Notes: generated by a model not told the origin, from the sequence alone. A DNA stretch of 14,047 nucleotides from Desulfovibrionaceae bacterium (GCA_017613475.1 JAGADT010000029.1:1-14047), one strand, 5' to 3'. Positions 1 through 7,466 are shown, counted from the stretch's first letter. A program made the numbers and translations.

Positions 1-1233
1 TCCGGCTGCATGCAGCGGCCGGCGCACCATATCCAAACGTTTTGCAAGCTCCTGCTCCTCCGGCGAAAGCTCCCGGGAAGCATGGACCGCCCTGAATTTC
101 ACCACCCCGTCAGAAGCCTGCATCCCAACTTCCGGAAACATGCGCAGAATGTCCTCCCCGCGCGCCCCGCAGATGCCCCGCTCTGTAATGAGTCCGGTCA
201 CCAGCCGCGCCGGGGTCACGTCAAAGCCCCAGTTCCTCGCCGCAGCCCCCTCTGGAGCAATGCGCACGCGGGCTTCAGCTCCAGAAGCATCGGCTCCCTG
301 GACAAACAGGACTTCATCCCCGCTGCGCTCTTCAATGGGGATTTCAGCGATGCCGTCGCACATGGAAAAATCAAAGGTCGATGACGGCAGGGCTGCGTAA
401 AACGGCACGCCGTTGTCCCTGGCGGCCAGGGCCTTGAGGTAGGTGCCTATCTTGTTGGCCACATCCCCCTCCCTGGTCACGCGGTCTGCACCCACAATAA
501 CCAGGTCAACAAGACCATGCTGCATCAGGTGCCCGCCCGCATTATCCGCCACAAGATGGTATGGGACGCCGTGCGCCCCCAGCTCAAAGGCTGTCAGCGC
601 GGCGCCCTGATTGCGGGGGCGGGTTTCATCAACCCATACATGCACGGGCAGTCCTGCGTCAAAAGCCGCGTACACAGGCGACAGGGCTGAACCATAGTCA
701 ACAAAGGCCAGCCAGCCTGCGTTGCAGTGCGTAAGCACGTGCACGGTGCAGTCTGAACATCCTGAACGCCGCTTTTGCTCATGCAGGGCGCGGATCAGCT
801 CCAGCCCATGCTGCCCAACAAACTGGCAGAATGCCGCATCCTCATCGGCAATGGCCTCGGCCTCCATTAAAGCCCGCCTGCGCATGGCTTCAGGGCTGCT
901 CTCAGCAAGCATGGCTGCAAGCTGCCGGTCCACGGCCCGCGCAAGGTTAGACGCCGTAGGCCGCGTTGCCTTAAGGGCTTCGGCGGCAAGGCGGATATCA
1001 TCCCCAAAATGCCCGTCCCGCGCCTCGCAGGCCGCAAGCCACATGCCGTAGCCCCCGGCCGCGCCAATAAGCCCGGCGCCCCGGATCGTCATGCCGCGTA
1101 TGGCTTCGCAGACTTCAGCGCAGCTTGCCAGCGGCAGGATGGAAAAACGGTGCGGCAGGGCGCGCTGATCGATAACCCTGACCAGCGGGCCATCCCGCCA
1201 GATCGTCCTGTACCATGTTCCGTCAATCCGCAT
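1..1233 (-). CDS. mtnA: S-methyl-5-thioribose-1-phosphate isomerase with C-terminal extension (partial, runs off left edge)
   Basis: This is a methylthioribose-1-phosphate isomerase, the aldose-ketose isomerase of the methylthioadenosine salvage pathway in the cytoplasm. Visible family motifs are RGAGLIGAAAGYG (51-63), THCNAGWLA with the catalytic Cys170, DETRPRNQGAALTAFEL (202-218), GADRV with the catalytic Asp250, DVANKIGTY (257-265), ALPSSTFD (281-288) and FDVTPARLVTGLITERGI (337-354). The start at 1233 is preceded by a strong GAGGAGGGG ribosome site. A usual MtnA ends near residue 350-360. Here the frame stays open through residue 411 at the window edge, and the tail (GVVKFRAVHASRELSP onward) resembles the N-terminus of class II aldolase/adducin proteins. 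A fusion with an MtnB- or Ald2-like domain is therefore likely but not proven. It is the last gene of the minus-strand run, 87 bases after fabI. The isomerase call is secure. Confidence 0.92.
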   Translation of the reverse strand, partial: MRIDGTWYRTIWRDGPLVRVIDQRALPHRFSILPLASCAEVCEAIRGMTIRGAGLIGAAGGYGMWLAACEARDGHFGDDIRLAAEALKATRPTASNLARAVDRQLAAMLAESSPEAMRRRALMEAEAIADEDAAFCQFVGQHGLELIRALHEQKRRSGCSDCTVHVLTHCNAGWLAFVDYGSALSPVYAAFDAGLPVHVWVDETRPRNQGAALTAFELGAHGVPYHLVADNAGGHLMQHGLVDLVIVGADRVTREGDVANKIGTYLKALAARDNGVPFYAALPSSTFDFSMCDGIAEIPIEERSGDEVLFVQGADASGAEARVRIAPEGAAARNWGFDVTPARLVTGLITERGICGARGEDILRMFPEVGMQASDGVVKFRAVHASRELSPEEQELAKRLDMVRRPLHAAG

Positions 1234-1261
1234 CAGCTCCCCTCCTCACCCCGCAGAAAAC

Positions 1262-1281
1262 AAAAAAGGGGAGAGGTCCCT
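1262..1281 (-). terminator. weak hairpin plus T-tract between fabI and mtnA
   Basis: On the minus strand a short stem (GGGA/TCCC, loop CCTC, with one possible G-T extension) is followed directly by a run of six T. It lies between the fabI stop and the mtnA ribosome site. Four base pairs is short for a terminator, so partial attenuation before mtnA is the most that can be claimed. A second 5-bp hairpin (1299-1316) just after the fabI stop lacks a T-run. Confidence 0.25.
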
Positions 1282-1320
1282 GCCCCGGACATCCCCCCGT
1301 TCCAATAATCAGGAACCCGC

Positions 1321-2085
1321 CTACATCCCGAGGACGTTGTACCCGCAGTCGTTGAACAGGATCTCGCCCGTTACGGCAGAAGCGAAGTCAGAGGCGAGGT
1401 ACACGGCCGTGTTGCCGACGTTTTCAATGGTCACATTGCGGTGCAGCGGGGCATGTTCCTCAATATGCGTCAGCATGTGGCGGAAGCCGGAAACGCCGGA
1501 AGCCGCAAGCGTCTTGATGGGGCATGAGCTGATGGCGTTGATGCGGATGTCCTTCTGACCCAGGTCAACGGCAAGGTAGCGCACGGAAGCCTCAAGGGCA
1601 GCCTTGGCAACACCCATGACATTGTAATTGCCTATGACCTTCTGAGCACCATAATACGTCATGGCAATGACCGATCCGCCGGGATTCAGGATAGGTTCAA
1701 ACGCATGGCACAAGGCAGGCAGGGAGTAAACGGAAACATCCATGGCGGTCTTGAACCCAGCCCTGGATGTATCCAGGAAGCGGCCCTCCAGGTCCGCCTT
1801 GGGAGCAAAGGCGATGGAGTGCACCAAAATATCCACGCTGCCCCAGCGCTCCTTCACCAACTGCATCGCGGCCTCGATTTCTTCATCGCTGGTCACGTCG
1901 CAGGGAAATGTGAATTCGCCTCCAAGCTCTTCAGAAATCGGAAGCACGCGCTTCTGAATAGCTTCTCCGGCATAGCTGAAGGCGAGCTTCGCGCCTTCCC
2001 GCTTGAAAGCGGACGCAATGCCATAGGCCATGCTCCGCGTATTGGCAACGCCAAAGATGACGGCGTTCTTTCCTTCCAGCAGCAT
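1321..2085 (-). CDS. fabI: Enoyl-[acyl-carrier-protein] reductase (NADH), FabI type
   Basis: This 254-residue short-chain dehydrogenase catalyses the last reduction of each type II fatty acid elongation cycle. It shows the FabI-specific signature: nucleotide-binding GVANTRSMAYGIA (12-24), HSIAFAPK (89-96), and the catalytic Tyr144/Tyr154/Lys161 in YYGAQKVIGNYNVMGVAK, with the FabI spacing rather than the classical YxxxK. The start at 2085 has AAGGAGGA seven bases upstream; a longer in-frame start at 2121 has no such site. Odd points: the loop that usually reads ISAGPIKTLAASG is ISSCPIKTLAASG (Cys188), and the C-terminal DGG-type turn is NDCGYNVLGM. The position matching E. coli Gly93, a triclosan-resistance site, is Ala, as in many FabI. 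It lies 114 bases after purC and just before mtnA in the same direction. Confidence 0.95.
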   Translation of the reverse strand: MLLEGKNAVIFGVANTRSMAYGIASAFKREGAKLAFSYAGEAIQKRVLPISEELGGEFTFPCDVTSDEEIEAAMQLVKERWGSVDILVHSIAFAPKADLEGRFLDTSRAGFKTAMDVSVYSLPALCHAFEPILNPGGSVIAMTYYGAQKVIGNYNVMGVAKAALEASVRYLAVDLGQKDIRINAISSCPIKTLAASGVSGFRHMLTHIEEHAPLHRNVTIENVGNTAVYLASDFASAVTGEILFNDCGYNVLGM

Positions 2086-2199
2086 AGTGAAATCCTCCTT
2101 GCGCGCTTCCCTGAGGAACACGGCGCTTTTCTCTCAAACAACGCGCGGGAAGGAAAACACCGGGGCTTGCTCCCCCGCTTCCCTGCCGCGGACAAAAAG

Positions 2200-3096
2200 T
2201 CAGATGGCCAGCTCCCTGCCCGTAAGCAGGCGGTAGGCTTCCTTGTACTTGCGGCACGTTTCCTCAATCACCGCATCAGGAACGGCCGGAGGCGGCGGCG
2301 TCTTATCCCATGGCTGTTCACTGAGCCAGTCGCGCAGGAACTGCTTGTCAAAACTGGGCTGGCTTTTGCCTGGCTCATACCCCTGGGCAGGCCAAAAGCG
2401 GGAAGAATCCGGGGTCATGACTTCGTCAATCAGCGTAAGCTCGCCGTTGACAAAGCCGAACTCAAACTTGGTGTCGGCAAGGATGATGCCCCGCGACGCC
2501 GCCCAGGAACGGCCTTCATTATAAATTGCCAAAGAAACGTCGCGCACGGCGCGGGCTGTTTCAGCGCCAAGGATTTTCTCGGCTTCGGCCATGGAAATGT
2601 TTTCGTCGTGCGAGCCCAGCTCAGCCTTTGTGGACGGCGTAAAAATGGGCGGGTCCAGCTTGTCGGATTCTTTCAGCCCGGCGGGCAGGCGGTGGCCGCA
2701 TACGGTGCCGTCTTTCTTATAAGACGCCCAGCCGCTGCCGGCCAGGTAGCCGCGCACAATGCACTCCACGGCAAGCGGCTTGGCCTTTTTGACAAGCACG
2801 GTGCGGCCTTCAAGCTGATCGCTGTATTTCGCGAGGGGCGCAGGGAAACGGGACACATCGCTCTCCAGGATGTGGTTGGGGATGATGTGCCTGAATTTCT
2901 CCATCCAGAAAAGGGTAATGCTGTTCAGCACAACGCCCTTGTACGGCACGGGACGGCTCATGATCACGTCAAAAGCGGACATGCGGTCAGTGGTGACCAG
3001 CATCAGCGTATCGGCGTCGATTTCATAAATATCCCGGACTTTTCCCTGGCTGATAAGGCGGTATTCAGGAATATTGGTAGACGTTACAACCTGCAT
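2200..3096 (-). CDS. purC: Phosphoribosylaminoimidazole-succinocarboxamide synthase (SAICAR synthetase)
   Basis: This enzyme joins CAIR and aspartate in an ATP-dependent step of purine synthesis. It has 298 residues, the long form of the family (about 300) rather than the 240-residue E. coli form. Recognisable motifs are GKVRDIYE (18-25), DRMSAFDVIM (37-46), ECIVRGYLAGSGW, GSHDENIS, ADTKFEFG, IDEVMTPDSSRFW and QPSFDKQFLRDWL, covering ATP, metal and CAIR binding. I chose the start at 3096, which gives MQVVTSTNIPEYRL and has an AGAGG site. A longer start at 3150 would overlap the end of hisD and add residues not typical of the family. It begins 32 bases after hisD, so the two are very probably cotranscribed. 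Confidence 0.95.
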   Translation of the reverse strand: MQVVTSTNIPEYRLISQGKVRDIYEIDADTLMLVTTDRMSAFDVIMSRPVPYKGVVLNSITLFWMEKFRHIIPNHILESDVSRFPAPLAKYSDQLEGRTVLVKKAKPLAVECIVRGYLAGSGWASYKKDGTVCGHRLPAGLKESDKLDPPIFTPSTKAELGSHDENISMAEAEKILGAETARAVRDVSLAIYNEGRSWAASRGIILADTKFEFGFVNGELTLIDEVMTPDSSRFWPAQGYEPGKSQPSFDKQFLRDWLSEQPWDKTPPPPAVPDAVIEETCRKYKEAYRLLTGRELAI

Positions 3097-3128
3097 AAGG
3101 GACCTCTCTGCGTTACAGATGCAAAAAG

Positions 3129-4457
3129 CTATGCGCGACTCGCGCGGCATTCCATGGACCTGGCGTGCGCTTCCAGCTGTTCAAGGCGGGCCAGGCGGGC
3201 CACCGGGGATACGCAGTGCGCGGCAAACTCCTGCCCCGCGGCGATAACGCTCATGCGCCGCGTAAAGGTCTGAACAGAGAGCGCGGAAGAGAAACGCGCC
3301 GTGCGCATGGTTGGCAGCACATGATTGGGCCCTGCCATGTAATCGCCCATGGGCTCAGGAGACCACGGGCCAAGGAACAGCGCGCCGGCATGGCGGATTT
3401 TAGGCAGCACGCTCCACGGATCATCCACCAGCGCCTCCAGGTGCTCCGGCGCCACTTCGTTAGCAAGCTCCACGGCATGTTCCAGATCAGGCAGCACAAC
3501 CACAGCCCCCCAGTCCTTCAGCGAACGGCGGGCAATGTCCACCCGGGGAAGCGTCTCCAGCCGTGCAGCCAGCCGCTCCATAACGCGTTCCGCAAGCGCT
3601 ACATCCCACACAAGACATAGCGCTGAAGCGGAGGGATCATGCTCCGCCTGGGCAAGCATGTCTGCGGCAATCCAGTCAGGATTGGCGGAAGAATCGGCAA
3701 GGATGAGCACTTCGCTGGGCCCGGCGATCATGTCTATTCCCACACGGCCCTGCACCATGCGCTTTGCCGTTGTCACCCAGGCGTTGCCGGGCCCCGCTAT
3801 CACATCGACCGGCGCCAGGGTTTCCGTGCCGTAGGCCAGTGCCGCAATGGCCCAGGCGCCCCCCATGCGGTACACCTCGCCGATGCCAAGATGCCTGGCT
3901 GCCGCAAGCAGGTGGGGGTTCAGCGTCCCGTCCCTGCGCGGGGGCGAAACAACCGCCACCTCAGGCACGCCGGCCGTCAGCGCAGGGATAGCCGTCATGA
4001 GGAGAGAAGAAATCAGCGGCGTTTCCCCGCCAAGGCCTCCCGGCACATAAAGCCCCGCGCGGTCAACAGGAAGCATGCGCTGGCCAAGCACTGCGCCGTC
4101 TGCCCGCGTCATGAACCAGGAACGGTCCTTCTGCGCCTCGTGAAACGCACGGATATTATCCGCAGCTTCCGCGATCACAGCCATATCTTCCTGAGGCACC
4201 TGCGCACAGGCCCTCTCCATCGCTTCGGGCGATACCCTGAGCGGCAGGTCCATGTCCGGGCAGTCATACTGGCGGCAATAATCCAGCACCGCGGCATCCC
4301 CGCCGCGCCGAACGGCATCCAGAATGCCGCGGACGGCTTCATCCCTGGAATGATCCGCCTCCCCGCGCCCTTCCAGGCGCACAAGCAGCGTTTTCCAGTC
4401 TTCCTTTCCTGCGCAGCGCAGGCATTCACACGGCCATTCGTTCCTGTTCACGCTCAT
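3129..4457 (-). CDS. hisD: Histidinol dehydrogenase
   Basis: This zinc enzyme performs the last two oxidations of histidine synthesis, histidinol to histidine with NAD. The 442-residue length fits the family. Motifs in order are DRAGLYVPGG (132-141), VIAGPGNAWVTTAKR (219-233), GPSEVLILAD (246-255), AQAEHDP with zinc-ligand candidates Gln270 and His273, NEVAPEHLE with the catalytic Glu338-His339 pair, MGDYMAGPNHVLPT with Asp372, and LEAHARSM with His431 as the fourth ligand. All key residues are present, so it should be active. The start has AAGGA about eight bases upstream. It lies alone, away from other his genes, 31 bases downstream of rny and 32 upstream of purC. That suggests membership in a mixed housekeeping operon, not a dedicated his operon. 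Confidence 0.96.
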   Translation of the reverse strand: MSVNRNEWPCECLRCAGKEDWKTLLVRLEGRGEADHSRDEAVRGILDAVRRGGDAAVLDYCRQYDCPDMDLPLRVSPEAMERACAQVPQEDMAVIAEAADNIRAFHEAQKDRSWFMTRADGAVLGQRMLPVDRAGLYVPGGLGGETPLISSLLMTAIPALTAGVPEVAVVSPPRRDGTLNPHLLAAARHLGIGEVYRMGGAWAIAALAYGTETLAPVDVIAGPGNAWVTTAKRMVQGRVGIDMIAGPSEVLILADSSANPDWIAADMLAQAEHDPSASALCLVWDVALAERVMERLAARLETLPRVDIARRSLKDWGAVVVLPDLEHAVELANEVAPEHLEALVDDPWSVLPKIRHAGALFLGPWSPEPMGDYMAGPNHVLPTMRTARFSSALSVQTFTRRMSVIAAGQEFAAHCVSPVARLARLEQLEAHARSMECRASRA

Positions 4458-4488
4458 AAGCTGTTCCTTTGCTGCCTGAAAAAGCCCG

Positions 4489-6048
4489 TTACTTGGCGTA
4501 GCCGACGGCCCTGCGCTCGCGGATAACCGTTACGCGGATCTGCCCGGGATACGTGAGGCTTTCCTCTATTTTCCCGGCTATGCCTTTGCAGAGCATGTAT
4601 GTTTCGTCATCATCCACGCTGTCGGAATTGACCATGACGCGGATTTCGCGCCCTGCCTGGATGGCATAGGCCTTGGCAACGCCTTCAAAGCTGCCGGCGA
4701 TATTTTCCAGGTCTTCAAGCCGCTTGACGTAGTTTTCCAGCAGCTCCTTGCGCGCGCCGGGACGTGCGCCTGACAGCGAATCCGCCGCCTGGACAAGCAC
4801 AGCCAGGGCGGTTTCCGGCCGCACATCCTCATGGTGCGCAGCGATGGCGTGCACGATTTCCTTGCTTTCGTTGTATTTTTTCGCAAGGTCCGCGCCGATG
4901 ACGGCATGGGGCCCTTCCACTTCATGATCCACGGCTTTGCCAAGATCGTGCAGCAGCCCGGCGCGTTTGGCCTTTTTCACGTCCATGCCAAGCTCAGCCG
5001 CCATCATGCCGCACAGGGCGGAAACTTCCAGGGAATGCTGGAGGACATTCTGGGTAAAGCTTGTCCGGTAGCGGAGCTGCCCCAGGTAGCGCACAAGCTC
5101 GGGATGGATGCCATGAACGCCCGCATCAAACGTAGCCTGCTCGCCCACTTCGCGGATCTGCACTTCAAGCTCCTGCTCGCACTTATGGACAATGTCCTCT
5201 ATGCGGGCAGGGTGAATGCGCCCGTCCTGAATGAGCCGCTCAAGCGCCATTTTGGCGATCTGGCGGCGCAGGGGGCTGTAGGCGGAAAGGATGACGGTTT
5301 CAGGCGTATCATCAATAATCAGGTCAACGCCCGTTGCCGCCTCAATCGCCCGGATATTGCGCCCTTCGCGGCCGATAATGCGCCCTTTCATGTCTTCGCT
5401 TGGCAGCTGGACGGCCGTTACGGTATGCTCGCTGACATAATCGCCGGCGTAGCGCTGGATGGCGTTGGCTATGATTTCCTTTGCCTTGCGGTCGGCCCCT
5501 TCGCGCGCCTCAGACTCTATGAGCCGCGTCATGCGCGCCGCCTCATAGCGCGTCCTGGCCTCGATCTCACGGAAAAGCTGCTCCTTGGCCTCTTCGCTGG
5601 TCAGCCCGGCAACCTCTTCAAGCCGGCGCTGCTGCTCTTTCATGCCTTCATCAAGGCGCTCCTGGGCTTCCTCCAGCTGCCGTTCCTTCTTCGCCAGTTC
5701 CTTTTCGGTAAGGATCAGCTCATGTTCCTTTTCGCTGACCTTTTCCAGGCGTTCTTCCAAGCGTTCTCCCTGCTCCTGGAGCTTATTGTCCCGCGCCTTC
5801 AGCTCCCGCTCACGTTCCTTGAAGTCATTCTCAAGCTCGCGTTTCTGGTTGAACAGTTCGTCCTGTCCCTGAAGCAGTATTTCCTTCTTCTGCGCCTGCG
5901 CTTCCTTGCGCGCCTCCTCAACAATCCGGCCGGCAAGGTCACGGGCATCGCCGACGCTCTTGGCACTCTGATACCTATGCAGGGCAAAGCCGATCAGGGC
6001 TCCCGCAATAAGCACGCCAAGAATGATCAACAACATATATGGGTCCAT
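4489..6048 (-). CDS. rny: Ribonuclease Y (membrane-anchored endoribonuclease)
   Basis: RNase Y initiates mRNA decay and processes RNAs at the inner face of the cytoplasmic membrane. The 519-residue protein has the standard layout. One N-terminal transmembrane helix (about 5-24) is followed by a long charged coiled coil (about 35-180, rich in Glu, Lys, Arg and Gln). A KH RNA-binding domain carries GRIIGREGRNIRAIE (222-236). The HD phosphohydrolase domain has LLHDLGKAVDHE (365-376), His367-Asp368 being the metal-binding pair, and AHHEDV (404-409). It ends in the typical IRVTVIRERRAVGYAK. The ribosome site is AGAAGGAAAC just before the ATG. It is preceded by a structured leader and the 6S RNA terminator, and followed closely by hisD. 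Nothing suggests loss of function. Confidence 0.97.
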   Translation of the reverse strand: MDPYMLLIILGVLIAGALIGFALHRYQSAKSVGDARDLAGRIVEEARKEAQAQKKEILLQGQDELFNQKRELENDFKERERELKARDNKLQEQGERLEERLEKVSEKEHELILTEKELAKKERQLEEAQERLDEGMKEQQRRLEEVAGLTSEEAKEQLFREIEARTRYEAARMTRLIESEAREGADRKAKEIIANAIQRYAGDYVSEHTVTAVQLPSEDMKGRIIGREGRNIRAIEAATGVDLIIDDTPETVILSAYSPLRRQIAKMALERLIQDGRIHPARIEDIVHKCEQELEVQIREVGEQATFDAGVHGIHPELVRYLGQLRYRTSFTQNVLQHSLEVSALCGMMAAELGMDVKKAKRAGLLHDLGKAVDHEVEGPHAVIGADLAKKYNESKEIVHAIAAHHEDVRPETALAVLVQAADSLSGARPGARKELLENYVKRLEDLENIAGSFEGVAKAYAIQAGREIRVMVNSDSVDDDETYMLCKGIAGKIEESLTYPGQIRVTVIRERRAVGYAK

Positions 6049-6341
6049 AGTTTCCTTCTCTTACCTTAACGCCTGCCGCCATGCCCGGCGCCCCCTCAGG
6101 GGCAAAGGCGGGGGGCATGGCGGACGGCCGTGCATGCTGCGCACGGAATGCCGCCTGCTGCTGATGCGGCTGTCCATAAAAACAAAAGGGCGCAAAACAG
6201 CCAGGGCATGCAGCCATTGCGTTCCACATGGGAAACGCGCAGGCCACACAGCTCCGGCGTCCATAAAAAAGCACTGCAGCAACGCCAAACCGGCACAGTT
6301 CTGCACGCATGCGGCATGGCGAGCCGCCAAGAACAGAAAAC
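6049..6341 (-). promoter_or_regulatory. Structured leader region upstream of rny
   Basis: About 290 bases between the 6S terminator and rny contain no credible gene. Two hairpins sit close to the rny start. One has a perfect 11-bp stem (6076-6086 with 6113-6123, outer arm CCGCCATGCCC) enclosing a second 5-bp hairpin near 6090-6103. The other has a perfect 6-bp stem (6128-6133 with 6141-6146). Further upstream, an 11-base direct repeat GTCCATAAAAA (plus-strand reading) occurs at 6172-6182 and 6259-6269. On the minus strand each repeat gives TTTTTATGGAC, and the distal copy has a poor TTGGCG-17-TATGGA promoter match. RNase Y or ribosome binding could act here, but that is inference. Confidence 0.45.
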
Positions 6342-6384
6342 GCAAAAAGAAAAAAGGGGAAAGAAGGCAGGCTTACTCAGCCTG
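6342..6384 (-). terminator. Intrinsic terminator downstream of 6S RNA
   Basis: On the minus strand the perfect 6-bp stem CAGGCT/AGCCTG with loop GAGTA (6368-6384) is followed by a long T- and C-rich tract with runs of six and five T (down to 6342). It sits about 100 bases after the 3' end of ssrS and before the rny leader. It probably ends most zapA-ssrS transcripts, leaving rny dependent on read-through or its own promoter. Confidence 0.7.
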
Positions 6385-6486
6385 GCAGGATGCCCAGGGA
6401 AGGACCGGGAATAAACCGCAAATGCGCCCACAGCTCAGCCACGCCCAGCATAAGGGGGCTCAGCACAAGGAATGCACCAGCCAAAA

Positions 6487-6662
6487 GATCCCGGGAGGTC
6501 GTTTCACGTTGACATGCAAAACCTGGAAAAACCAGGGCGGAACCTCTATCAGGTTTTCAGGCTTCCCCGCAAAAGGGCTGCACACCAACCTGCCTATTCG
6601 GCTCCATAACGTAATGCTTGTGAGGTCAGCACGGCAACAATGATCACGCGCCTCCCAGGAAA
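6487..6662 (-). ncRNA. ssrS: 6S RNA
   Basis: 6S RNA mimics an open promoter and sequesters the housekeeping RNA polymerase holoenzyme. The ends close with a 10-bp stem (6651-6660 with 6489-6498, arm TCCTGGGAGG, one G-T pair), giving an RNA of about 172-176 bases, the normal size. Inside, on the minus strand, the segment around 6550-6592 reads GGTTGGTGTGCA, then GAAGCCTGAAAAC. This aligns by eye with the conserved E. coli stretch GGTTGGTGAGCA...GAAGCCTTAAAAC, including the same closing pairing (CAGGTT 6587-6592 with AACCTG 6550-6555). A 3'-arm hairpin (CCTGG, five T, CCAGG at 6522-6536) matches the position of a similar E. coli one. Location directly after zapA is the classical proteobacterial context. 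The 5' end is only about 13 bases from the zapA stop, so it may be processed from the zapA transcript. Exact ends are estimated. Confidence 0.88.
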
Positions 6663-6675
6663 AATTCTTCTGCTC

Positions 6676-6939
6676 TTACCGAGACGCATCTATATGCTTT
6701 GCCAGCTCAGCCAAACGCTGTTCCACAGCCTTCAGCCGATGCTGCAGCTGCAGCAAATCGTAGGCGGCTCCGAATGCAAGCAGCGCAAGGAGCTTTTCCC
6801 TGCTCTGCACACCTCCACTTCCCTTTAACCGCTCAGCCTGATTCTCCAGCAGGACCCTGGCCTGCTCCACATCCTCAGGGGCGGCCTCTGCTTTAAAAGA
6901 GACTTCAGCCCCGGAGATAGACAGCCTGTATTCCTGCAT
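6676..6939 (-). CDS. zapA: Cell division protein ZapA-like
   Basis: ZapA binds FtsZ and bundles protofilaments at the division septum. The 87-residue product has the family layout: an N-terminal beta segment (EYRLSISGAEVSFKAEA), an amphipathic helix (PEDVEQARVLLENQAERLK), then the conserved SREKLLALLAFGAAYDLLQLQ region leading into a C-terminal dimerising coiled coil. The length is slightly short for the family. I chose the ATG at 6939, preceded by GGGGAA. An in-frame GTG at 6969 would add ten residues and cannot be excluded, because an AGGAG lies 14 bases upstream of the ATG. Immediate proximity to 6S RNA supports the assignment, since zapA-ssrS linkage is widely conserved. Confidence 0.85.
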   Translation of the reverse strand: MQEYRLSISGAEVSFKAEAAPEDVEQARVLLENQAERLKGSGGVQSREKLLALLAFGAAYDLLQLQHRLKAVEQRLAELAKHIDASR

Positions 6940-7042
6940 GGTTCCCCATTCCGCTCCTGTTTGATGCACGGGAACGCTGCGGCGGCGTTTTCCGCTGCTT
7001 TATCGCAATCCGTTCACTGCCGGCACATCCAAAAAGGTTTCA

Positions 7043-7057
7043 TGCGGCGCAGCCGCA
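7043..7057 (-). other. Small perfect hairpin between the zapB-like gene and zapA
   Basis: The 6-bp inverted repeat TGCGGC/GCCGCA with a 3-base loop lies in the 172-base spacer (6940-7111) before zapA. On the minus strand five T occur seven bases after the stem, too far for a canonical terminator. It may be a processing or attenuation structure. I see nothing else in this spacer. Confidence 0.3.
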
Positions 7058-7111
7058 CTGCATCATGTCCTTTCAGCGGCCGTGTCTTTACAAACGCCTC
7101 TGCCGAAGAGC

Positions 7112-7372
7112 CTACTGCTCCTGCCCGCCGTCTCCGGATTCGGCAGCTGCGTTCCCGGCGTCAAGCTGGGAATCAATCAGGGAAAGGATACTGGAAAGCC
7201 TTGTTTCTATCTGTCCGCGCAGGGCACGTTCTTCATCAAGATTTTCATGCAGGGCGCGATTTTCCACTCTGAGCTGCTCGGCATTCCGGGCTTCTTCACG
7301 CAGAGCTTCGACTTCTTCAAGAAGGCCAGTTATCTTTTCTTCAAGATCGGCCACGATATCAAATAATTCCAT
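7112..7372 (-). CDS. Small coiled-coil protein, ZapB-like
   Basis: This 86-residue cytoplasmic protein is almost entirely heptad-like from residue 1 to about 70 (MELFDIVADLEEKITGLLEE, continuing with many Glu, Leu and Arg), followed by a short acidic, Gly/Gln-rich tail. It has no cysteine motif, membrane segment or signal peptide. Size, start and coiled-coil character fit ZapB (DUF904), which links ZapA to the nucleoid-terminus organiser in enterics, and the gene lies directly upstream of zapA. That neighbourhood makes a ZapB-like division role the best guess, but coiled coils align with many families and the sequence alone does not prove orthology. The ribosome site AGGAAGAA lies a few bases before the ATG. 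It is the first gene after the promoter at 7480-7508. Confidence 0.7.
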   Translation of the reverse strand: MELFDIVADLEEKITGLLEEVEALREEARNAEQLRVENRALHENLDEERALRGQIETRLSSILSLIDSQLDAGNAAAESGDGGQEQ

Positions 7373-7413
7373 ATGTTCTTCCTACGCTTTGCGCTAAACG
7401 ATGACAAATGACA

Positions 7414-7466
7414 GTTCCCATTGGGAACATTGTTTTCCTCGACGTTGCGGAAAGGACCTTCCGCAA
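7414..7466 (-). promoter_or_regulatory. Two-hairpin 5' leader of the zapB-zapA-ssrS unit
   Basis: Between the predicted transcription start (about 7473) and the first start codon (7372) lie two perfect inverted repeats. One is TTGCGGAA/TTCCGCAA, 8 bp with a 6-base loop (7445-7466). The other is GTTCCC/GGGAAC, 6 bp with a 3-base loop (7414-7428). Neither is followed by a T-run, so they are not simple terminators. They may stabilise the leader, bind a protein, or act as operator half-sites in DNA. The function is unknown. Confidence 0.5.

Noticed and set aside
2161..2177. A CGGGG/CCCCG hairpin between purC and fabI on the minus strand
   Set aside because: Only 5 bp, with just four T after a GTG gap. 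It is too weak to call a terminator, and the genes look cotranscribed.
1705..3273. A 522-codon open frame on the plus strand
   Set aside because: It lies wholly opposite fabI and purC, two genes with clear catalytic motifs. Its translation has no recognisable domain, and such long shadows are common opposite high-GC genes.
4831..6069. A 412-codon open frame on the plus strand opposite rny
   Set aside because: It mirrors the RNase Y coding sequence. Its Leu/Phe-rich translation is what the reverse of a Glu/Lys-rich coiled coil gives.
6096..6431. A 111-codon minus-strand open frame between ssrS and rny
   Set aside because: It begins before and reads through the 6S terminator stem, is Cys- and Trp-rich without pattern, and overlaps other frames equally open. 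No family resemblance was seen.
6023..6643. A 206-codon plus-strand open frame covering the rny leader and the 6S RNA gene
   Set aside because: The region is explained by ssrS, its terminator and hairpins on the other strand. The translation is low in hydrophobic core and rich in Lys, Arg and Gln, with no ribosome site.
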